Source of the DNA: Beijerinckiaceae bacterium
Lineage (GTDB): Bacteria; Pseudomonadota; Alphaproteobacteria; Rhizobiales; Beijerinckiaceae
Length of the DNA: 38,904 nucleotides
Assembly: GCA_026461505.1 (NCBI GenBank)
Contig: JAPJMW010000024.1
Location: 1 to 38,904 of the forward strand
Reading direction: 5' to 3'
The translations under genes and the position numbers were made by a program. This document shows positions 7,700 to 16,698 of the stretch, in pieces (the stretch's first letter is position 1; each line of letters starts with the position of its first letter). The notes below the pieces were generated by a model. That model was given only the letters and a program-made list of their open reading frames with translations, had not been told where the DNA came from and did no database searches.

Positions 7700-9325
7700 A
7701 TGGCAAACGCAGCAGCTGATCACGCTCACGGCCACGACGCTCACGCCGATCATCCAACCGGATGGCGTCGTTGGGTCATGTCGACCAACCACAAGGACAT
7801 CGGCACGATGTACCTGATCTTCGCGATCATCGCAGGATTGGTCGGCGGTTTCCTCTCAATCATGATGCGCCTCGAGCTCGCCGAGCCGGGCCTGCAATAT
7901 TTCTCGAACCCGCAGACCTATAACGTGTTCGTCACGGGTCACGGTCTCATCATGGTGTTCTTCGTTGTTATGCCTGCCGTCATCGGCGGCTACGGCAACT
8001 GGTTCGTACCGTTGATGATCGGTGCGCCCGATATGGCGTTCCCGCGCATGAACAACATCTCGTTCTGGCTCCTGCCTGCCTCGCTCTCGCTGCTTCTGAT
8101 CTCGCTCTTCGTTGAAGGCGCGCCGGGCTCGAACGGCTTTGGTGGCGGCTGGACAGTGTATCCACCGCTATCGACAATGGGCCACCCCGGTCCTGCGCTC
8201 GATTTCGGTATTCTCTCGCTGCATCTCGCGGGTGCTTCCTCGATCCTTGGTGCGATCAACTTCATCACCACGATCTTGAACATGCGCGCGCCTGGCATGA
8301 CGATGCACAAAATGCCGCTCTTTGCTTGGGCGCTTCTTGTCACTGCCTTCTTGCTGCTTCTCTCGCTCCCAGTGCTTGCTGGTGCGATCACAATGCTTCT
8401 GACTGACCGCAATTTCGGTACCTCCTTCTTCGATCCGACGAATGGTGGCGACCCGATCCTCTATCAACATCTCTTCTGGTTCTTCGGTCATCCGGAAGTG
8501 TACATCATGATTTTGCCGGGCTTCGGCATTGTCAGCCACATCATCTCGACCTTCTCCAAGAAGCCAATCTTCGGCTATCTCGGCATGGCCTATGCCATGG
8601 TCGCCATTGGCGCGGTCGGCTTTATCGTGTGGGCGCATCACATGTACACCGCAGGTCTCGCACTCAACACGCAGCGTTACTTCGTGTTCGCTACGATGGT
8701 GATTGCGGTGCCAACAGGCGTAAAGATCTTCTCGTGGATCGCAACCATGTGGGGCGGCTCGATCCGCTTCTCCGCTGCGATGCATTGGGCGATGGGCTTC
8801 ATCTTCTTGTTCACGGTGGGTGGTGTGACGGGCGTTGTGCTTTCCAACGCTGGTCTCGATCGTAACCTGCACAACACCTATTACGTCGTGGCCCACTTCC
8901 ACTACGTGCTCTCGCTCGGTGCTGTGTTCTCGATCTTCGCCGCTTGGTATTACTGGTTCCCGAAGATGAGCGGCCGCATCATTCCTGAGTGGATTGGCAA
9001 GCTGCATTTCTGGGTGGCCTTTATCGGCGCAAACATCCTGTTCTTCCCGATGCACTTCACGGGTCTTGCAGGCATGCCACGCCACTATGTGGATTATCCG
9101 GAAGCGTTTGCTGGCTGGAACAAGATCTCGTCCTATGGCTCGTATATCTTTGCCTTCGGCCTGTTGATCTTCTTCTTCGGCATCTTCAAGGCCTTTATGA
9201 GCCCTGTCCGCGCCGCCAACAGCCCATGGGGTGAAGGTGCTACGACGCTTGAGTGGAGCCTGACTTCGCCTCCTCCACACCATCAGTTCGAAACCCTGCC
9301 CCATATTTCGGGCGACGGTCACTAA
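7700..9325 (+). CDS. coxA: Cytochrome c oxidase subunit I
   Basis: Catalytic heme-copper subunit that reduces O2 to water and pumps protons. 541 residues with twelve predicted membrane helices. Visible ligands: His81 (heme a), His264 (CuB) in [10 protein letters not shown] with Glu266 and the cross-linked Tyr268, His313/His314 (CuB), and HFHYV with His399 (heme a3) and His401 (heme a). The D-channel region [12 protein letters not shown] and the helix VI glutamate are present, so this is an A-type proton-pumping oxidase. The N-terminus has an unusual His/Asp cluster (residues 8-18). ATG at 7700 was chosen over TTG 7685 because the conserved part begins well downstream and GGGA is nearby. Confidence 0.98.
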   Translation: MANAAADHAHGHDAHADHPTGWRRWVMSTNHKDIGTMYLIFAIIAGLVGGFLSIMMRLELAEPGLQYFSNPQTYNVFVTGHGLIMVFFVVMPAVIGGYGNWFVPLMIGAPDMAFPRMNNISFWLLPASLSLLLISLFVEGAPGSNGFGGGWTVYPPLSTMGHPGPALDFGILSLHLAGASSILGAINFITTILNMRAPGMTMHKMPLFAWALLVTAFLLLLSLPVLAGAITMLLTDRNFGTSFFDPTNGGDPILYQHLFWFFGHPEVYIMILPGFGIVSHIISTFSKKPIFGYLGMAYAMVAIGAVGFIVWAHHMYTAGLALNTQRYFVFATMVIAVPTGVKIFSWIATMWGGSIRFSAAMHWAMGFIFLFTVGGVTGVVLSNAGLDRNLHNTYYVVAHFHYVLSLGAVFSIFAAWYYWFPKMSGRIIPEWIGKLHFWVAFIGANILFFPMHFTGLAGMPRHYVDYPEAFAGWNKISSYGSYIFAFGLLIFFFGIFKAFMSPVRAANSPWGEGATTLEWSLTSPPPHHQFETLPHISGDGH

Positions 9326-9332
9326 GATCATT

Positions 9333-9360
9333 CCTGCCCGCATCATCCGATCCGGGCAGG
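9333..9360 (+). other. Hairpin downstream of coxA
   Basis: CCTGCCCG pairs with CGGGCAGG around a 12-nt loop, eight GC-rich pairs starting 8 bp after the coxA stop. No T-run follows. It may mark or protect the coxBA mRNA 3' end. Confidence 0.55.
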
Positions 9361-9375
9361 ATTACCAAGTTTGAG

Positions 9376-9402
9376 TGAACGACCGGCATTCCCGGTCGTT
9401 CA
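9376..9402 (+). other. Perfect hairpin between coxA and ctaB
   Basis: TGAACGACCGG and CCGGTCGTTCA form an 11-bp perfect stem around a 5-nt loop. It follows the preceding hairpin by 15 bp and ends 32 bp before the ctaB start. Without a T-run it is a candidate attenuating or stabilising structure, or a protein-binding palindrome. Confidence 0.6.
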
Positions 9403-9434
9403 TCCGTTTAGACCACCGAGGAGTTTGCTCCGCT

Positions 9435-10394
9435 ATGTCGCTCGTAACCGATCGTCTCTATGAAGAAGCGCCTCGCCCGCTTGTATCGCAGGGGACAGCG
9501 CGCGATTTTTACGAGCTCCTCAAACCACGGGTGATGCAACTCGTGATCTTCACTGCGCTGGTTGGCATGTTAACCGCGCATGAGCCGATCAATCCCATCA
9601 TCGGTTTCGCCAGCATCCTCGCCATTGCCATCGGTGCAGGCGCCTCCGGCTGTCTGAACATGTGGTATGACGCGACCATCGATGGCCTGATGGAACGCAC
9701 CTCGAAACGCCCTATCCCGTCAGGCGCGATTGCACCGGGCGAAGCACTCGCTTTCGGCATGACCTTATCGGTCGGATCGGTGCTGTTTTTAGGCCTGATT
9801 ACCAATTGGTATGCCGCTGGCTTTTTGGCCTTCACGATCTTCTTCTACGTCGTCGTTTACACAATGTGGCTCAAGCATTGGACCGTTCAGAACATCGTGA
9901 TTGGTGGTGCTGCAGGCGCATTTCCTCCTATGATCGGCTATATGGCGGTCACAGGTTCGGTAAACCTCGAAACCTTCCTGCAATTCCTGATCATCTTTAT
10001 CTGGACGCCACCACATTTCTGGGCGCTCGCGCTCGTCAAAAGCAAAGACTATGCACGCGCTGGTGTACCTATGCTCCCCGTTATTGCCGGCGGCATTGAA
10101 ACACGCCGACAAATCCTGATCTATTCGATCTTGCTTGCCCCAGTCGGCATGGCGCCGGCGCTGTTCGGCTATACGAGCCTCATCTATCTCGCGATCTCGG
10201 CTGTGTCGGGCGGCATCATGATTTGGCTCGCTTATGATCTTTATCGCAAGCGTGAAGGCGATGCCGCGCGCAAGGCGTCTTATCGTTTGTTTGGTACATC
10301 GATCCTTTATCTGTTCGTGCTGTTCGCAGCCCTTCTCCTCGAAGAGATTGTTCCGATGATGATCCCGATGTTGATTGGGAGGAACTTGATTTGA
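9435..10394 (+). CDS. ctaB: Protoheme IX farnesyltransferase (heme O synthase)
   Basis: Adds a farnesyl group to heme B to make heme O, the precursor of heme A for the oxidase. 319 residues, polytopic UbiA-superfamily fold. The first aspartate-rich motif is NMWYDATIDGLMERT with Asn75, Asp79 and Asp83, followed by KRPIPSG; the second conserved region includes GAFPPMIGY and, later, the ARAGVPMLP segment. The ATG at 9435 follows GAGGAG; an upstream GTG at 9375 lies in the intercistronic hairpin and was rejected. Its stop overlaps the start of the CoxF-like gene. Confidence 0.97.
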   Translation: MSLVTDRLYEEAPRPLVSQGTARDFYELLKPRVMQLVIFTALVGMLTAHEPINPIIGFASILAIAIGAGASGCLNMWYDATIDGLMERTSKRPIPSGAIAPGEALAFGMTLSVGSVLFLGLITNWYAAGFLAFTIFFYVVVYTMWLKHWTVQNIVIGGAAGAFPPMIGYMAVTGSVNLETFLQFLIIFIWTPPHFWALALVKSKDYARAGVPMLPVIAGGIETRRQILIYSILLAPVGMAPALFGYTSLIYLAISAVSGGIMIWLAYDLYRKREGDAARKASYRLFGTSILYLFVLFAALLLEEIVPMMIPMLIGRNLI

Positions 10395-10558
10395 ACGAGC
10401 AACCTTATCCTGAAGTGCCGAAGCTCACGCCGGAAGATCTGGCGAAGCAAAAGGCACGCTCCAAAGCCCTCGGCATTGTGCTCGGTGCGCTGGTGATCCT
10501 CTTTTTCATTGTCACCATCGCTAAACTTGGCGGCAATGTCTGGAACCGGGAACTCTGA
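10391..10558 (+). CDS. CoxF-like small membrane protein of the oxidase operon
   Basis: A 55-residue protein starting MNEQPYPEVPKLTPEDLAKQ, with a basic segment, one hydrophobic helix (about residues 27-44) and a short C-terminal tail. The start is TTG at 10391, overlapping the ctaB stop (TTGA), with a strong GGGAGGAA 6-7 nt upstream, so translation is probably coupled. It sits exactly where alphaproteobacterial cox operons carry the small CoxF protein between ctaB and ctaG. Assignment rests on position, size and topology. It is too short for many gene callers and is easily missed. Confidence 0.82.
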   Translation: MNEQPYPEVPKLTPEDLAKQKARSKALGIVLGALVILFFIVTIAKLGGNVWNREL

Positions 10559-10562
10559 TCCG

Positions 10563-11159
10563 ATGGCAAATCCGGCCTCGCCATCCCAAAGCAATCGCAA
10601 CCGCGCCACACTCGTGGCTTGCGTCGCTGCCATTGGTTTGATGGTGGGTGCCGCCTACGCCGCCTCCCCGCTCTATCGCCTCTTTTGCAAAGTGACGGGT
10701 TACGGCGGCACTACGCAGGTCGCCACCTCGGCTTCTGATGCTGTCATGGATCGGACGATCAAAATCCGCCTCGATGCCAATGTCTCAAATGGCCTCAATT
10801 GGAAATTCCAGCCTGAAAAACCCGTCATTTCGATCAAAATCGGCGAAACCGCGACTGTTTTCTACCATGTTGAAAACCAGGGAACGGTCGAATCGGTTGG
10901 CGTTGCCACCTATAATGTTCAGCCGGATCTCGCGGGCTCCTATTTCAACAAGCTGCAATGTTTCTGCTTTAGCGATCTGAAGCTAAAGCCGGGCGAAAGC
11001 CTGGATGTCCCGGTCGTCTTTTTTGTCGATCCGGCCATTGTTAAGGAACATGACCTCGCCAATCTCGATGAAATCACGCTTTCTTATACTTTCTTCCCTG
11101 CAAAGGCCGCAAAAAAGCCGGTTGCAGAGTTGACAGGAACGACTAAACCGCAATTGTAA
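10563..11159 (+). CDS. ctaG: Cytochrome c oxidase assembly protein CtaG/Cox11
   Basis: Periplasmic copper chaperone anchored by one N-terminal helix (about residues 15-34); delivers copper to the CuB site of subunit I. The 198 residues contain YRLFCKVTGYGGTTQ just after the helix (Cys42) and the copper-binding pair in QCFCFSDLKLKPGE (Cys133, Cys135), both diagnostic for Cox11. It starts 4 bp after the CoxF-like gene, and only a weak GGGAA precedes the ATG, consistent with coupling. Confidence 0.96.
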   Translation: MANPASPSQSNRNRATLVACVAAIGLMVGAAYAASPLYRLFCKVTGYGGTTQVATSASDAVMDRTIKIRLDANVSNGLNWKFQPEKPVISIKIGETATVFYHVENQGTVESVGVATYNVQPDLAGSYFNKLQCFCFSDLKLKPGESLDVPVVFFVDPAIVKEHDLANLDEITLSYTFFPAKAAKKPVAELTGTTKPQL

Positions 11160-11209
11160 CGACCCGATAAGCTGCTCTGACGAGATCAGCCCAAATGGAG
11201 ACCAAGACC

Positions 11210-12076
11210 ATGGTAAACGCCCACGCCAAGAACCACGATTATCACATTGTCGACCCGAGCCCATGGCCATTTGTCGGCTCGCTCACCGCCTTCATCATGG
11301 CGGTCGGTGCGATCATGAGCATGAAGGGTCTTGCCATTGGCGGCCTCAAGGCTGGCCCCGTTCTCTTCGGCCTTGGCTTACTCGGCGTTTTATACACCAT
11401 GGCCGCTTGGTGGTCCGACGTGATCAAGGAAGCGCAAGTCCGTGGCGATCATACCCGTGTTGTGCAGATGCATCACCGCTACGGCATGATCATGTTCATC
11501 GCTTCCGAAGTCATGTTCTTCGTGGCATGGTTCTGGGCCTTCTTTGACTCAAGCATTTATGCTGGTGAGGACAAGTCCTTCCTTCGTTTTGAATTCACGG
11601 GTGGCCATTGGCCTCCGAACGGCATTGAAGTGCTCGATCCTTGGCACTTCCCGCTGATCAACACGCTTCTTCTGCTCACCTCGTCGACGACCGTGACATG
11701 GGCGCATCACGCTTTGCTTCACAATGACCGCGACGGCGTAAAGCAAGCGCTCTGGTTGACCGTCATTCTCGCCGTTTGCTTCACAGGCGTTCAGGCTTAC
11801 GAATATACCCATGCGGCTTTTGGCTTTGCTGGCAATATTTATGGCGCGACCTTCTTTATGGCGACGGGCTTTCACGGCTTCCACGTCATCGTGGGCACGA
11901 TCTTCTTGGCCGTCTGCTTGCTGCGCGTTTATAATGGTGACTTCACGCCAAAGCAGCATCTCGGCTTCGAGTTCGCCGCTTGGTATTGGCACTTCGTTGA
12001 CGTGGTCTGGATGTTCCTCTTCATCTCCATCTATCTTTGGGGATCGCATTGGGGTGCGGCGGCCCTGCCCCACTAA
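11210..12076 (+). CDS. coxC: Cytochrome c oxidase subunit III
   Basis: Structural subunit III of the aa3 oxidase, 288 residues with seven membrane helices. EVMFFVAWFWAFFDSS with the conserved glutamate in helix III, the WWSDVIKEA segment, and C-terminal WYWHFVDVVWMFLF are hallmark motifs. The ATG at 11210 is preceded by GGAG at 9-nt spacing; an ATG five codons earlier (11195) is possible. It is the last oxidase subunit gene and is followed by a strong terminator. Confidence 0.97.
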   Translation: MVNAHAKNHDYHIVDPSPWPFVGSLTAFIMAVGAIMSMKGLAIGGLKAGPVLFGLGLLGVLYTMAAWWSDVIKEAQVRGDHTRVVQMHHRYGMIMFIASEVMFFVAWFWAFFDSSIYAGEDKSFLRFEFTGGHWPPNGIEVLDPWHFPLINTLLLLTSSTTVTWAHHALLHNDRDGVKQALWLTVILAVCFTGVQAYEYTHAAFGFAGNIYGATFFMATGFHGFHVIVGTIFLAVCLLRVYNGDFTPKQHLGFEFAAWYWHFVDVVWMFLFISIYLWGSHWGAAALPH

Positions 12077-12093
12077 GCAAAATACATGGTTTG

Positions 12094-12120
12094 AAAGGGG
12101 CGGCTCCGGCCGCCCTTTTT
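12094..12120 (+). terminator. Rho-independent terminator after coxC
   Basis: The left arm (12094-12104) and right arm (12109-12119) pair over eleven positions around loop TCCG; the GC core GGGCGGC/GCCGCCC runs into TTTTTG. It should end most cox transcripts before DUF983-SURF1. Confidence 0.85.
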
Positions 12121-12142
12121 GTTTGAAGAGGCCAATTTCATC

Positions 12143-12520
12143 ATGACCCGAGCACCTCATTCCCACAGTGGCGGCGGATTAAGGGCTGGCCTTCGCGGCC
12201 GTTGCCCGCGCTGCGGCGAGGGTAAATTATTTTCAGGGTTTATTGCGCTGGCGCCATCCTGCGAAGCGTGCGGGCTTGATTATAGCTTCGCCGATTCAGC
12301 CGATGGTCCGGCCATTTTCATCATGCTGATTGCAGGCTTTATCGTTGTCGGCGCAGCTTTGCTAACAGACGCCTATTACGAGCCGCCTCTTTTGCTGCTC
12401 GCTGCCATCTTTCTGCCTTTGATGGCCGTTGTGAGCCTCGGCATGATTCGTCCTTTCAAAGGCATTCTCATCGCTTCGCAATTCCGGCACAAAGCCGAAC
12501 AAGGCAAACTGGAACTTTAA
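12143..12520 (+). CDS. DUF983 family membrane protein with zinc ribbon
   Basis: 125-residue protein with an N-terminal zinc-ribbon-like element, CPRCGEGKLF (Cys21, Cys24) and CEACGLDY (Cys40, Cys43), followed by two membrane helices (about 56-75 and 83-105). DUF983 proteins sit in the cox/SURF1 neighbourhood of alphaproteobacteria. Function is not established; a role in oxidase maturation is inferred only from context. The ATG at 12143 was preferred over a TTG at 12119 that would lie in the terminator. SURF1 follows after 2 bp. Confidence 0.9.
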   Translation: MTRAPHSHSGGGLRAGLRGRCPRCGEGKLFSGFIALAPSCEACGLDYSFADSADGPAIFIMLIAGFIVVGAALLTDAYYEPPLLLLAAIFLPLMAVVSLGMIRPFKGILIASQFRHKAEQGKLEL

Positions 12521-12522
12521 TC

Positions 12523-13263
12523 ATGTCATCTGCGACGCGATCTTTAATCTTGCCGGGCGTGTTGACGGTCTTAGCCCTCATCGTGCTCATCGGCCTAGGC
12601 ACGTGGCAGCTCGTGCGTTTGGCAGAAAAAGAACAACAAACGGCCCAAATCGAAGCCTCGTTAACGGTAACGCCCGTTCCGCTCCCATCTCAGACTGAAT
12701 GGGCCACGCTTAAACCAACGGACTATGATTACCGCCGCGTGTCGCTGACGGGCACCTTCCAGCACGACAAAGAAGCGCTGGCCTTCGGTTTCATTTCGGT
12801 CGGCATGCGCGGCGATACACGCGAAGGCTTTTTTGCGTTAACGCCGTTTGTGTTGGAAGATGGCTCAACAGTGATCGTCAATCGCGGCTTTGTTCCCCAA
12901 GAACTCCGCGCCCAAAGCTCACGCGCTCAAGGACTGATCCAAGGCGCTATTACCCTCACGGGCTTGATGCGCGTACCGGAAAAGAAGGGCACGTTTACGC
13001 CCGAGGACGAGCCGGCCAAAAACATTTTCTTCACCATCGACCCGCTGTCGATTGCCCGAGCCCGCCAGATCGAGCGCGTGGCACCCTTCATCGTCGATGC
13101 GGATAAATCACAGGTTCCCGGCCAGTGGCCCGAAGGCGGCCATACGATCGTGGCATTGGCCAATAACCATTTACAATACGCGATAACGTGGTTTGCGCTT
13201 GCCTTAGGGCTCATGGGTGTGTTTTTCGTATTCGCCAATAACCGACTAAAACAAGACCACTAA
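12523..13263 (+). CDS. SURF1 family cytochrome oxidase biogenesis protein
   Basis: Assembly factor thought to assist heme a insertion into subunit I. 246 residues with the expected two-helix topology: an N-terminal helix (about 8-28) running into the signature LIGLGTWQLVRL, a periplasmic domain with YRRVSLTGTF, VNRGFVP and NIFFTIDP, and a C-terminal helix with LQYAITWFALALGL. It starts 2 bp after DUF983 and ends 17 bp before thrC. Confidence 0.95.
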   Translation: MSSATRSLILPGVLTVLALIVLIGLGTWQLVRLAEKEQQTAQIEASLTVTPVPLPSQTEWATLKPTDYDYRRVSLTGTFQHDKEALAFGFISVGMRGDTREGFFALTPFVLEDGSTVIVNRGFVPQELRAQSSRAQGLIQGAITLTGLMRVPEKKGTFTPEDEPAKNIFFTIDPLSIARARQIERVAPFIVDADKSQVPGQWPEGGHTIVALANNHLQYAITWFALALGLMGVFFVFANNRLKQDH

Positions 13264-13280
13264 ATCAGGAACGCCCGACC

Positions 13281-14714
13281 GTGACCAAGTCCCGCATGCT
13301 CCACGTCTCCACCCGCGGCGAAGCGCCAGAACTTGGCTTCTCCGATGCGCTTCTCGCAGGCCTCGCACGCGATGGCGGGCTTTATTGGCCAACGACGTTT
13401 CCAAAACTATCCCATAGCGACATCGCTGCTTTAGCGGGCCGCAGCTATGCGGAAGTTGCCGAATCCATTATCGGCCATTTTGCCGATGACATCGATAAGA
13501 CCGCATTTAGCAAAATGGTCCGCGAGGCCTATGGCACGTTCCGGCACGAGGCCGTCTGCCCACTTGTGCAGCTCGGTGATAATCTCTTTGTGCTCGAACT
13601 GTTCCACGGCCCGACGCTCGCCTTTAAAGACGTGGCGATGCAGCTCCTCGGCCGCTTGATGGATCATGTGCTCGAGCAACGTGGCCAACGCGCCACGATT
13701 GTTGGGGCAACCTCAGGCGATACAGGCGGCGCAGCCATTGACGCGTTTAAAGGATTGAAGCGCGTCGACATGGTGATCCTGTTCCCCGATGGCCGCGTCA
13801 GCGAAGTGCAGCGTCGACAAATGACAACGGTCAATGCCGACAATGTTCACGCAGTTGCCATTGACGGCACGTTCGATGATTGTCAGGCGCTTGTGAAAGC
13901 CATGTTCAACCATCACGCCTTCCGCGATCAATTGGGGCTATCCGGCGTAAACTCGATCAATTGGGCCCGCATTGTTGCCCAGATCGTTTATTACTTCACC
14001 GCTGCCGTATCACTCGGTAGCCCACACCGCGAAATTTCGTTCTCGGTTCCAACCGGAAACTTCGGCGATATTTTGGCAGGCTGGGTCGCCAAGCAAATGG
14101 GTTTGCCGATCAAGCTTCTCACAATCGCCACCAACGACAATGATATTCTCGCCCGCGCCATGGCATCGGGTCGATACGAGATGACAGGCGTGAGAGCCAC
14201 CACCTCGCCTTCGATGGATATTCAAATCTCGTCGAATTTCGAACGCATGCTCTACGAAGCGCATGGTCGTGATCCGGCAGCGATCCGCTCTTTGATGGCG
14301 CAGCTTAATCAGTCCAAATCCTTCACCATCGCGCCTGAAGCGTTAGATCTTTTACGCCGTGATTTTTCAGGCATCGCCGCCAAGGAAGCAGCCGTTGATG
14401 CCGAGATGAAATCGGTCTGGAACAACAGCTCCTATTTGCTTGATCCGCATACCGCCATCGGCGTTGTCGCGGGCCGTGAGGAACTCGCAAAAGACAAGAA
14501 CACACCGATGGTTGTGTTGGGCACCGCACATCCTGCAAAATTCCCGGATGCAGTGGAACATGCAACCGGCATTCGCCCCGCATTGCCTCCGCATCTTTCC
14601 GATTTGTTGGAACGCACCGAACACTTTACGCGTCTTGCCAATGATCAGAAAACGGTCGAAGATTTTATCAAGGCGCATGTACGCGCCGCCAAAGGAGACG
14701 CCTCGCGTGTCTGA
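13281..14714 (+). CDS. thrC: Threonine synthase
   Basis: PLP enzyme that converts O-phosphohomoserine to threonine. 477 residues, the longer (class II, fungal/enterobacterial-like) form, with N-terminal DGGLYWPTTFP and the PLP-lysine motif HGPTLAFKD (Lys116), ATSGDTGGAA for phosphate binding, and NSINWARI. Start is GTG at 13281 with AGGA upstream. The homoserine kinase that supplies its substrate lies about 22 kb away (thrB at 36906). The 3' end overlaps the protease gene by 8 bp. Confidence 0.97.
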   Translation: MTKSRMLHVSTRGEAPELGFSDALLAGLARDGGLYWPTTFPKLSHSDIAALAGRSYAEVAESIIGHFADDIDKTAFSKMVREAYGTFRHEAVCPLVQLGDNLFVLELFHGPTLAFKDVAMQLLGRLMDHVLEQRGQRATIVGATSGDTGGAAIDAFKGLKRVDMVILFPDGRVSEVQRRQMTTVNADNVHAVAIDGTFDDCQALVKAMFNHHAFRDQLGLSGVNSINWARIVAQIVYYFTAAVSLGSPHREISFSVPTGNFGDILAGWVAKQMGLPIKLLTIATNDNDILARAMASGRYEMTGVRATTSPSMDIQISSNFERMLYEAHGRDPAAIRSLMAQLNQSKSFTIAPEALDLLRRDFSGIAAKEAAVDAEMKSVWNNSSYLLDPHTAIGVVAGREELAKDKNTPMVVLGTAHPAKFPDAVEHATGIRPALPPHLSDLLERTEHFTRLANDQKTVEDFIKAHVRAAKGDASRV

Positions 14715-16005
14715 CATTGATCGGATGGAAGCCGTTCGCGTGACAACGCTTCCCAACGGGTTGCGTGTTGTCAGCGAGCATATGCCAAGCTTAGCCACAA
14801 CAGCGCTTGGTGTGTGGAGTGGTGCCGGTTCACGCCATGAACACGCCGAAGAACAAGGTCTTGCCCATCTTCTCGAGCATATGGCGTTCAAAGGCACCAG
14901 CCGCCGCAGCGCGTTGCAGATCGCGGAAGAAATCGAGGCCGTTGGTGGCGAGGTGAACGCCGAAACCAATACCGAATACACCGCCTATTATTCGCGCGTG
15001 CTTGGCCATGATTCAGGCTTAGCGCTCGATATCATTTCCGACATTTTAACCGACCCGTCTTTTGATCCCGTTGAATTGAAACGCGAGAAGGGCGTCATCC
15101 TTCAAGAGATCGGTTCGTATGAAGACACGCCCGATGAGGTCGTGTTCGATATGTTTATGGAAACCGCTTATGCGGGCGCGCCGATTGGTCGTCGTATTCT
15201 CGGCACACCCAAAACCGTCAAAGCACAAAACCGCGCCTCGATGCGTGGCTTCATGGACCGCACCTATCGCACACCCTCAATGGTGGTTTCAGCCGCAGGT
15301 GCCGTTGAACACGAGCAGATTGTCGAAGACGTCAACAAACGCTTTGACTCGTTCGGTCAAACACCGGCGCCACAAGCGGAAGCAGCGACCTATCAGGGGG
15401 GCGAACAACGCCGCCAGCGTAAGCTTGAACAATCCCACGTCGTGTTCGGTTTCAAAGGCCTCGGTTGGAATGATCCCGATCATTACGCCATGCACGTATT
15501 TTCTAATTTGCTCGGCGGCGGAATGTCCTCACGCCTCTTCCAAGAAGTGCGCGAAAAGCGCGGCCTTTGCTACGAGGTCTATTCTTTCTTTTCGCCTTTC
15601 TCCGATTCAGGTGTCTTCGCTGTTTATGGCGGCACGGGCGACGCACAATTAAGCGATTTTGCACCCGTCGTATTAGACACGCTTGTGGCAGCAGCAGCCT
15701 CGCCCACTGAGAGCGAAGTCGCGCGTGCCAAAGCGCAAATGAAAATGTCATTGCTCACAGCGCTTGAATCCCCCGGTCGCCGTGCGGAGCAAATGGCCCG
15801 TCATATGTTGGCCTATGGCCGCGTCTTGCCGCGTCTTGAAATTATTCGCGCGATCGATGCGATCACCGTCGAAGATGTGAGCCGCGTTGCCCAAGGCCTT
15901 GTCTCGGCGATGCCAACACTCGCCGCCATTGGGCCAATCAAAAAGCTGATGCCTTTTGATGCCATCGCCTCGCGCATTGGCGCACCTTCAACCAGCCCTC
16001 TTTAA
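14707..16005 (+). CDS. M16 family zinc metallopeptidase (mitochondrial processing peptidase-like)
   Basis: 432-residue pitrilysin-family protease related to the mitochondrial processing peptidase beta subunit. The inverted zinc motif HLLEH is at residues 54-58 and the distal zinc glutamate is Glu134 in VILQEIGSYED, so it should be catalytically active. The start is GTG at 14707, overlapping thrC, because an excellent AAAGGAG lies 9 nt upstream; ATG 14725 is the alternative. The natural substrate is unknown. Linkage to thrC and cox is common in Hyphomicrobiales. Confidence 0.95.
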   Translation: MSDIDRMEAVRVTTLPNGLRVVSEHMPSLATTALGVWSGAGSRHEHAEEQGLAHLLEHMAFKGTSRRSALQIAEEIEAVGGEVNAETNTEYTAYYSRVLGHDSGLALDIISDILTDPSFDPVELKREKGVILQEIGSYEDTPDEVVFDMFMETAYAGAPIGRRILGTPKTVKAQNRASMRGFMDRTYRTPSMVVSAAGAVEHEQIVEDVNKRFDSFGQTPAPQAEAATYQGGEQRRQRKLEQSHVVFGFKGLGWNDPDHYAMHVFSNLLGGGMSSRLFQEVREKRGLCYEVYSFFSPFSDSGVFAVYGGTGDAQLSDFAPVVLDTLVAAAASPTESEVARAKAQMKMSLLTALESPGRRAEQMARHMLAYGRVLPRLEIIRAIDAITVEDVSRVAQGLVSAMPTLAAIGPIKKLMPFDAIASRIGAPSTSPL

Positions 16006-16019
16006 CAGCGAGCGACGCA

Positions 16020-16634
16020 ATGGGGCTGTTTGATCGCTTTACCAATCCCGATAAGCGAGGCACCGAAGGCGGCTTCGGCTTGATGATCCGACCGCCGACG
16101 ATGGATGATTTTCAACAATGGGCCGCGTTGCGATCGGAAAGCCGGGATTTTCTCGTTCCATGGGAACCCAAATGGGCCGATGATGATCTGACGCGCAGTG
16201 CCTATCGCCGTCGCTATTTCAACGATTCCGATCCCGATTTCCTGCATCCCTATTTCATCTTCGAGGAAAAGACGGGCGCTCTCTTGGGAGGAATCAGCTT
16301 TGGCCATGTGCGGCGAGGTGTCGCACAAAGTGCGATGATGGGCTATTGGATGGGGCAACGCCATTCCGGCAAGGGCATTATGACCCACGCCGTACCCTTG
16401 GCTTTGCGTCAAGCTTTCGGGCCTTTGGGCTTCAGAAGGATCGAGGCAGGGTGCATTCCGCGCAATACAGCGTCTATTCGGGTGCTGGAAAACAATAATT
16501 TCATCCGCGAAGGTTATGCCCGCGAATATCTCTGCATTGCAGGCATATGGGAAGACCATGTGATTTATGCCCGCCTTAAATCGGATAAAGGGCCAGCTTT
16601 TGCCAATCCTCCGGTCTCGCAGATCGGCCGTTAA
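16020..16634 (+). CDS. GNAT family N-acetyltransferase, RimJ/RimL-like
   Basis: 204-residue protein of the ribosomal-protein-alanine acetyltransferase branch. The GNAT core includes GALLGGISFGHV, the acetyl-CoA loop segment YWMGQRHSGKGIMTHAV (Q/R-x-x-G-x-G/A-like), and RIEAGCIPRNTASIRVLENNNF, typical of RimJ. It begins 14 bp after the M16 peptidase and is probably cotranscribed. The actual acceptor protein or small molecule is not predictable from the sequence. Confidence 0.92.
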   Translation: MGLFDRFTNPDKRGTEGGFGLMIRPPTMDDFQQWAALRSESRDFLVPWEPKWADDDLTRSAYRRRYFNDSDPDFLHPYFIFEEKTGALLGGISFGHVRRGVAQSAMMGYWMGQRHSGKGIMTHAVPLALRQAFGPLGFRRIEAGCIPRNTASIRVLENNNFIREGYAREYLCIAGIWEDHVIYARLKSDKGPAFANPPVSQIGR

Positions 16635-16698
16635 GATCAAACCCAATGATTTTATCTCGAAGACCGACGTGCTATAGAACAGGTTCAGGTTCAAGGAA

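Noticed and set aside
8168..9346. Long open frame (392 codons) antisense to coxA
   Set aside because: It mirrors coxA codons, has strongly charged low-plausibility composition and no recognisable domain; coxA on the plus strand is certain.
9375..9434. GTG start of ctaB at 9375
   Set aside because: It lies in the intercistronic hairpin and adds 20 residues with no family match; GAGGAG supports ATG 9435.
11549..12166. 205-codon open frame antisense to coxC
   Set aside because: Mirror of coxC codons, and it would cross the terminator; no family features.
14440..14706. N-terminal extension of the M16 peptidase into thrC
   Set aside because: The extension overlaps thrC by about 275 bp, has no family similarity, and a strong AAAGGAG supports GTG 14707.
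15119..15652. 177-codon plus-strand frame inside the M16 peptidase gene
   Set aside because: Out-of-frame shadow of the peptidase with biased Arg/Ser composition and no domain.
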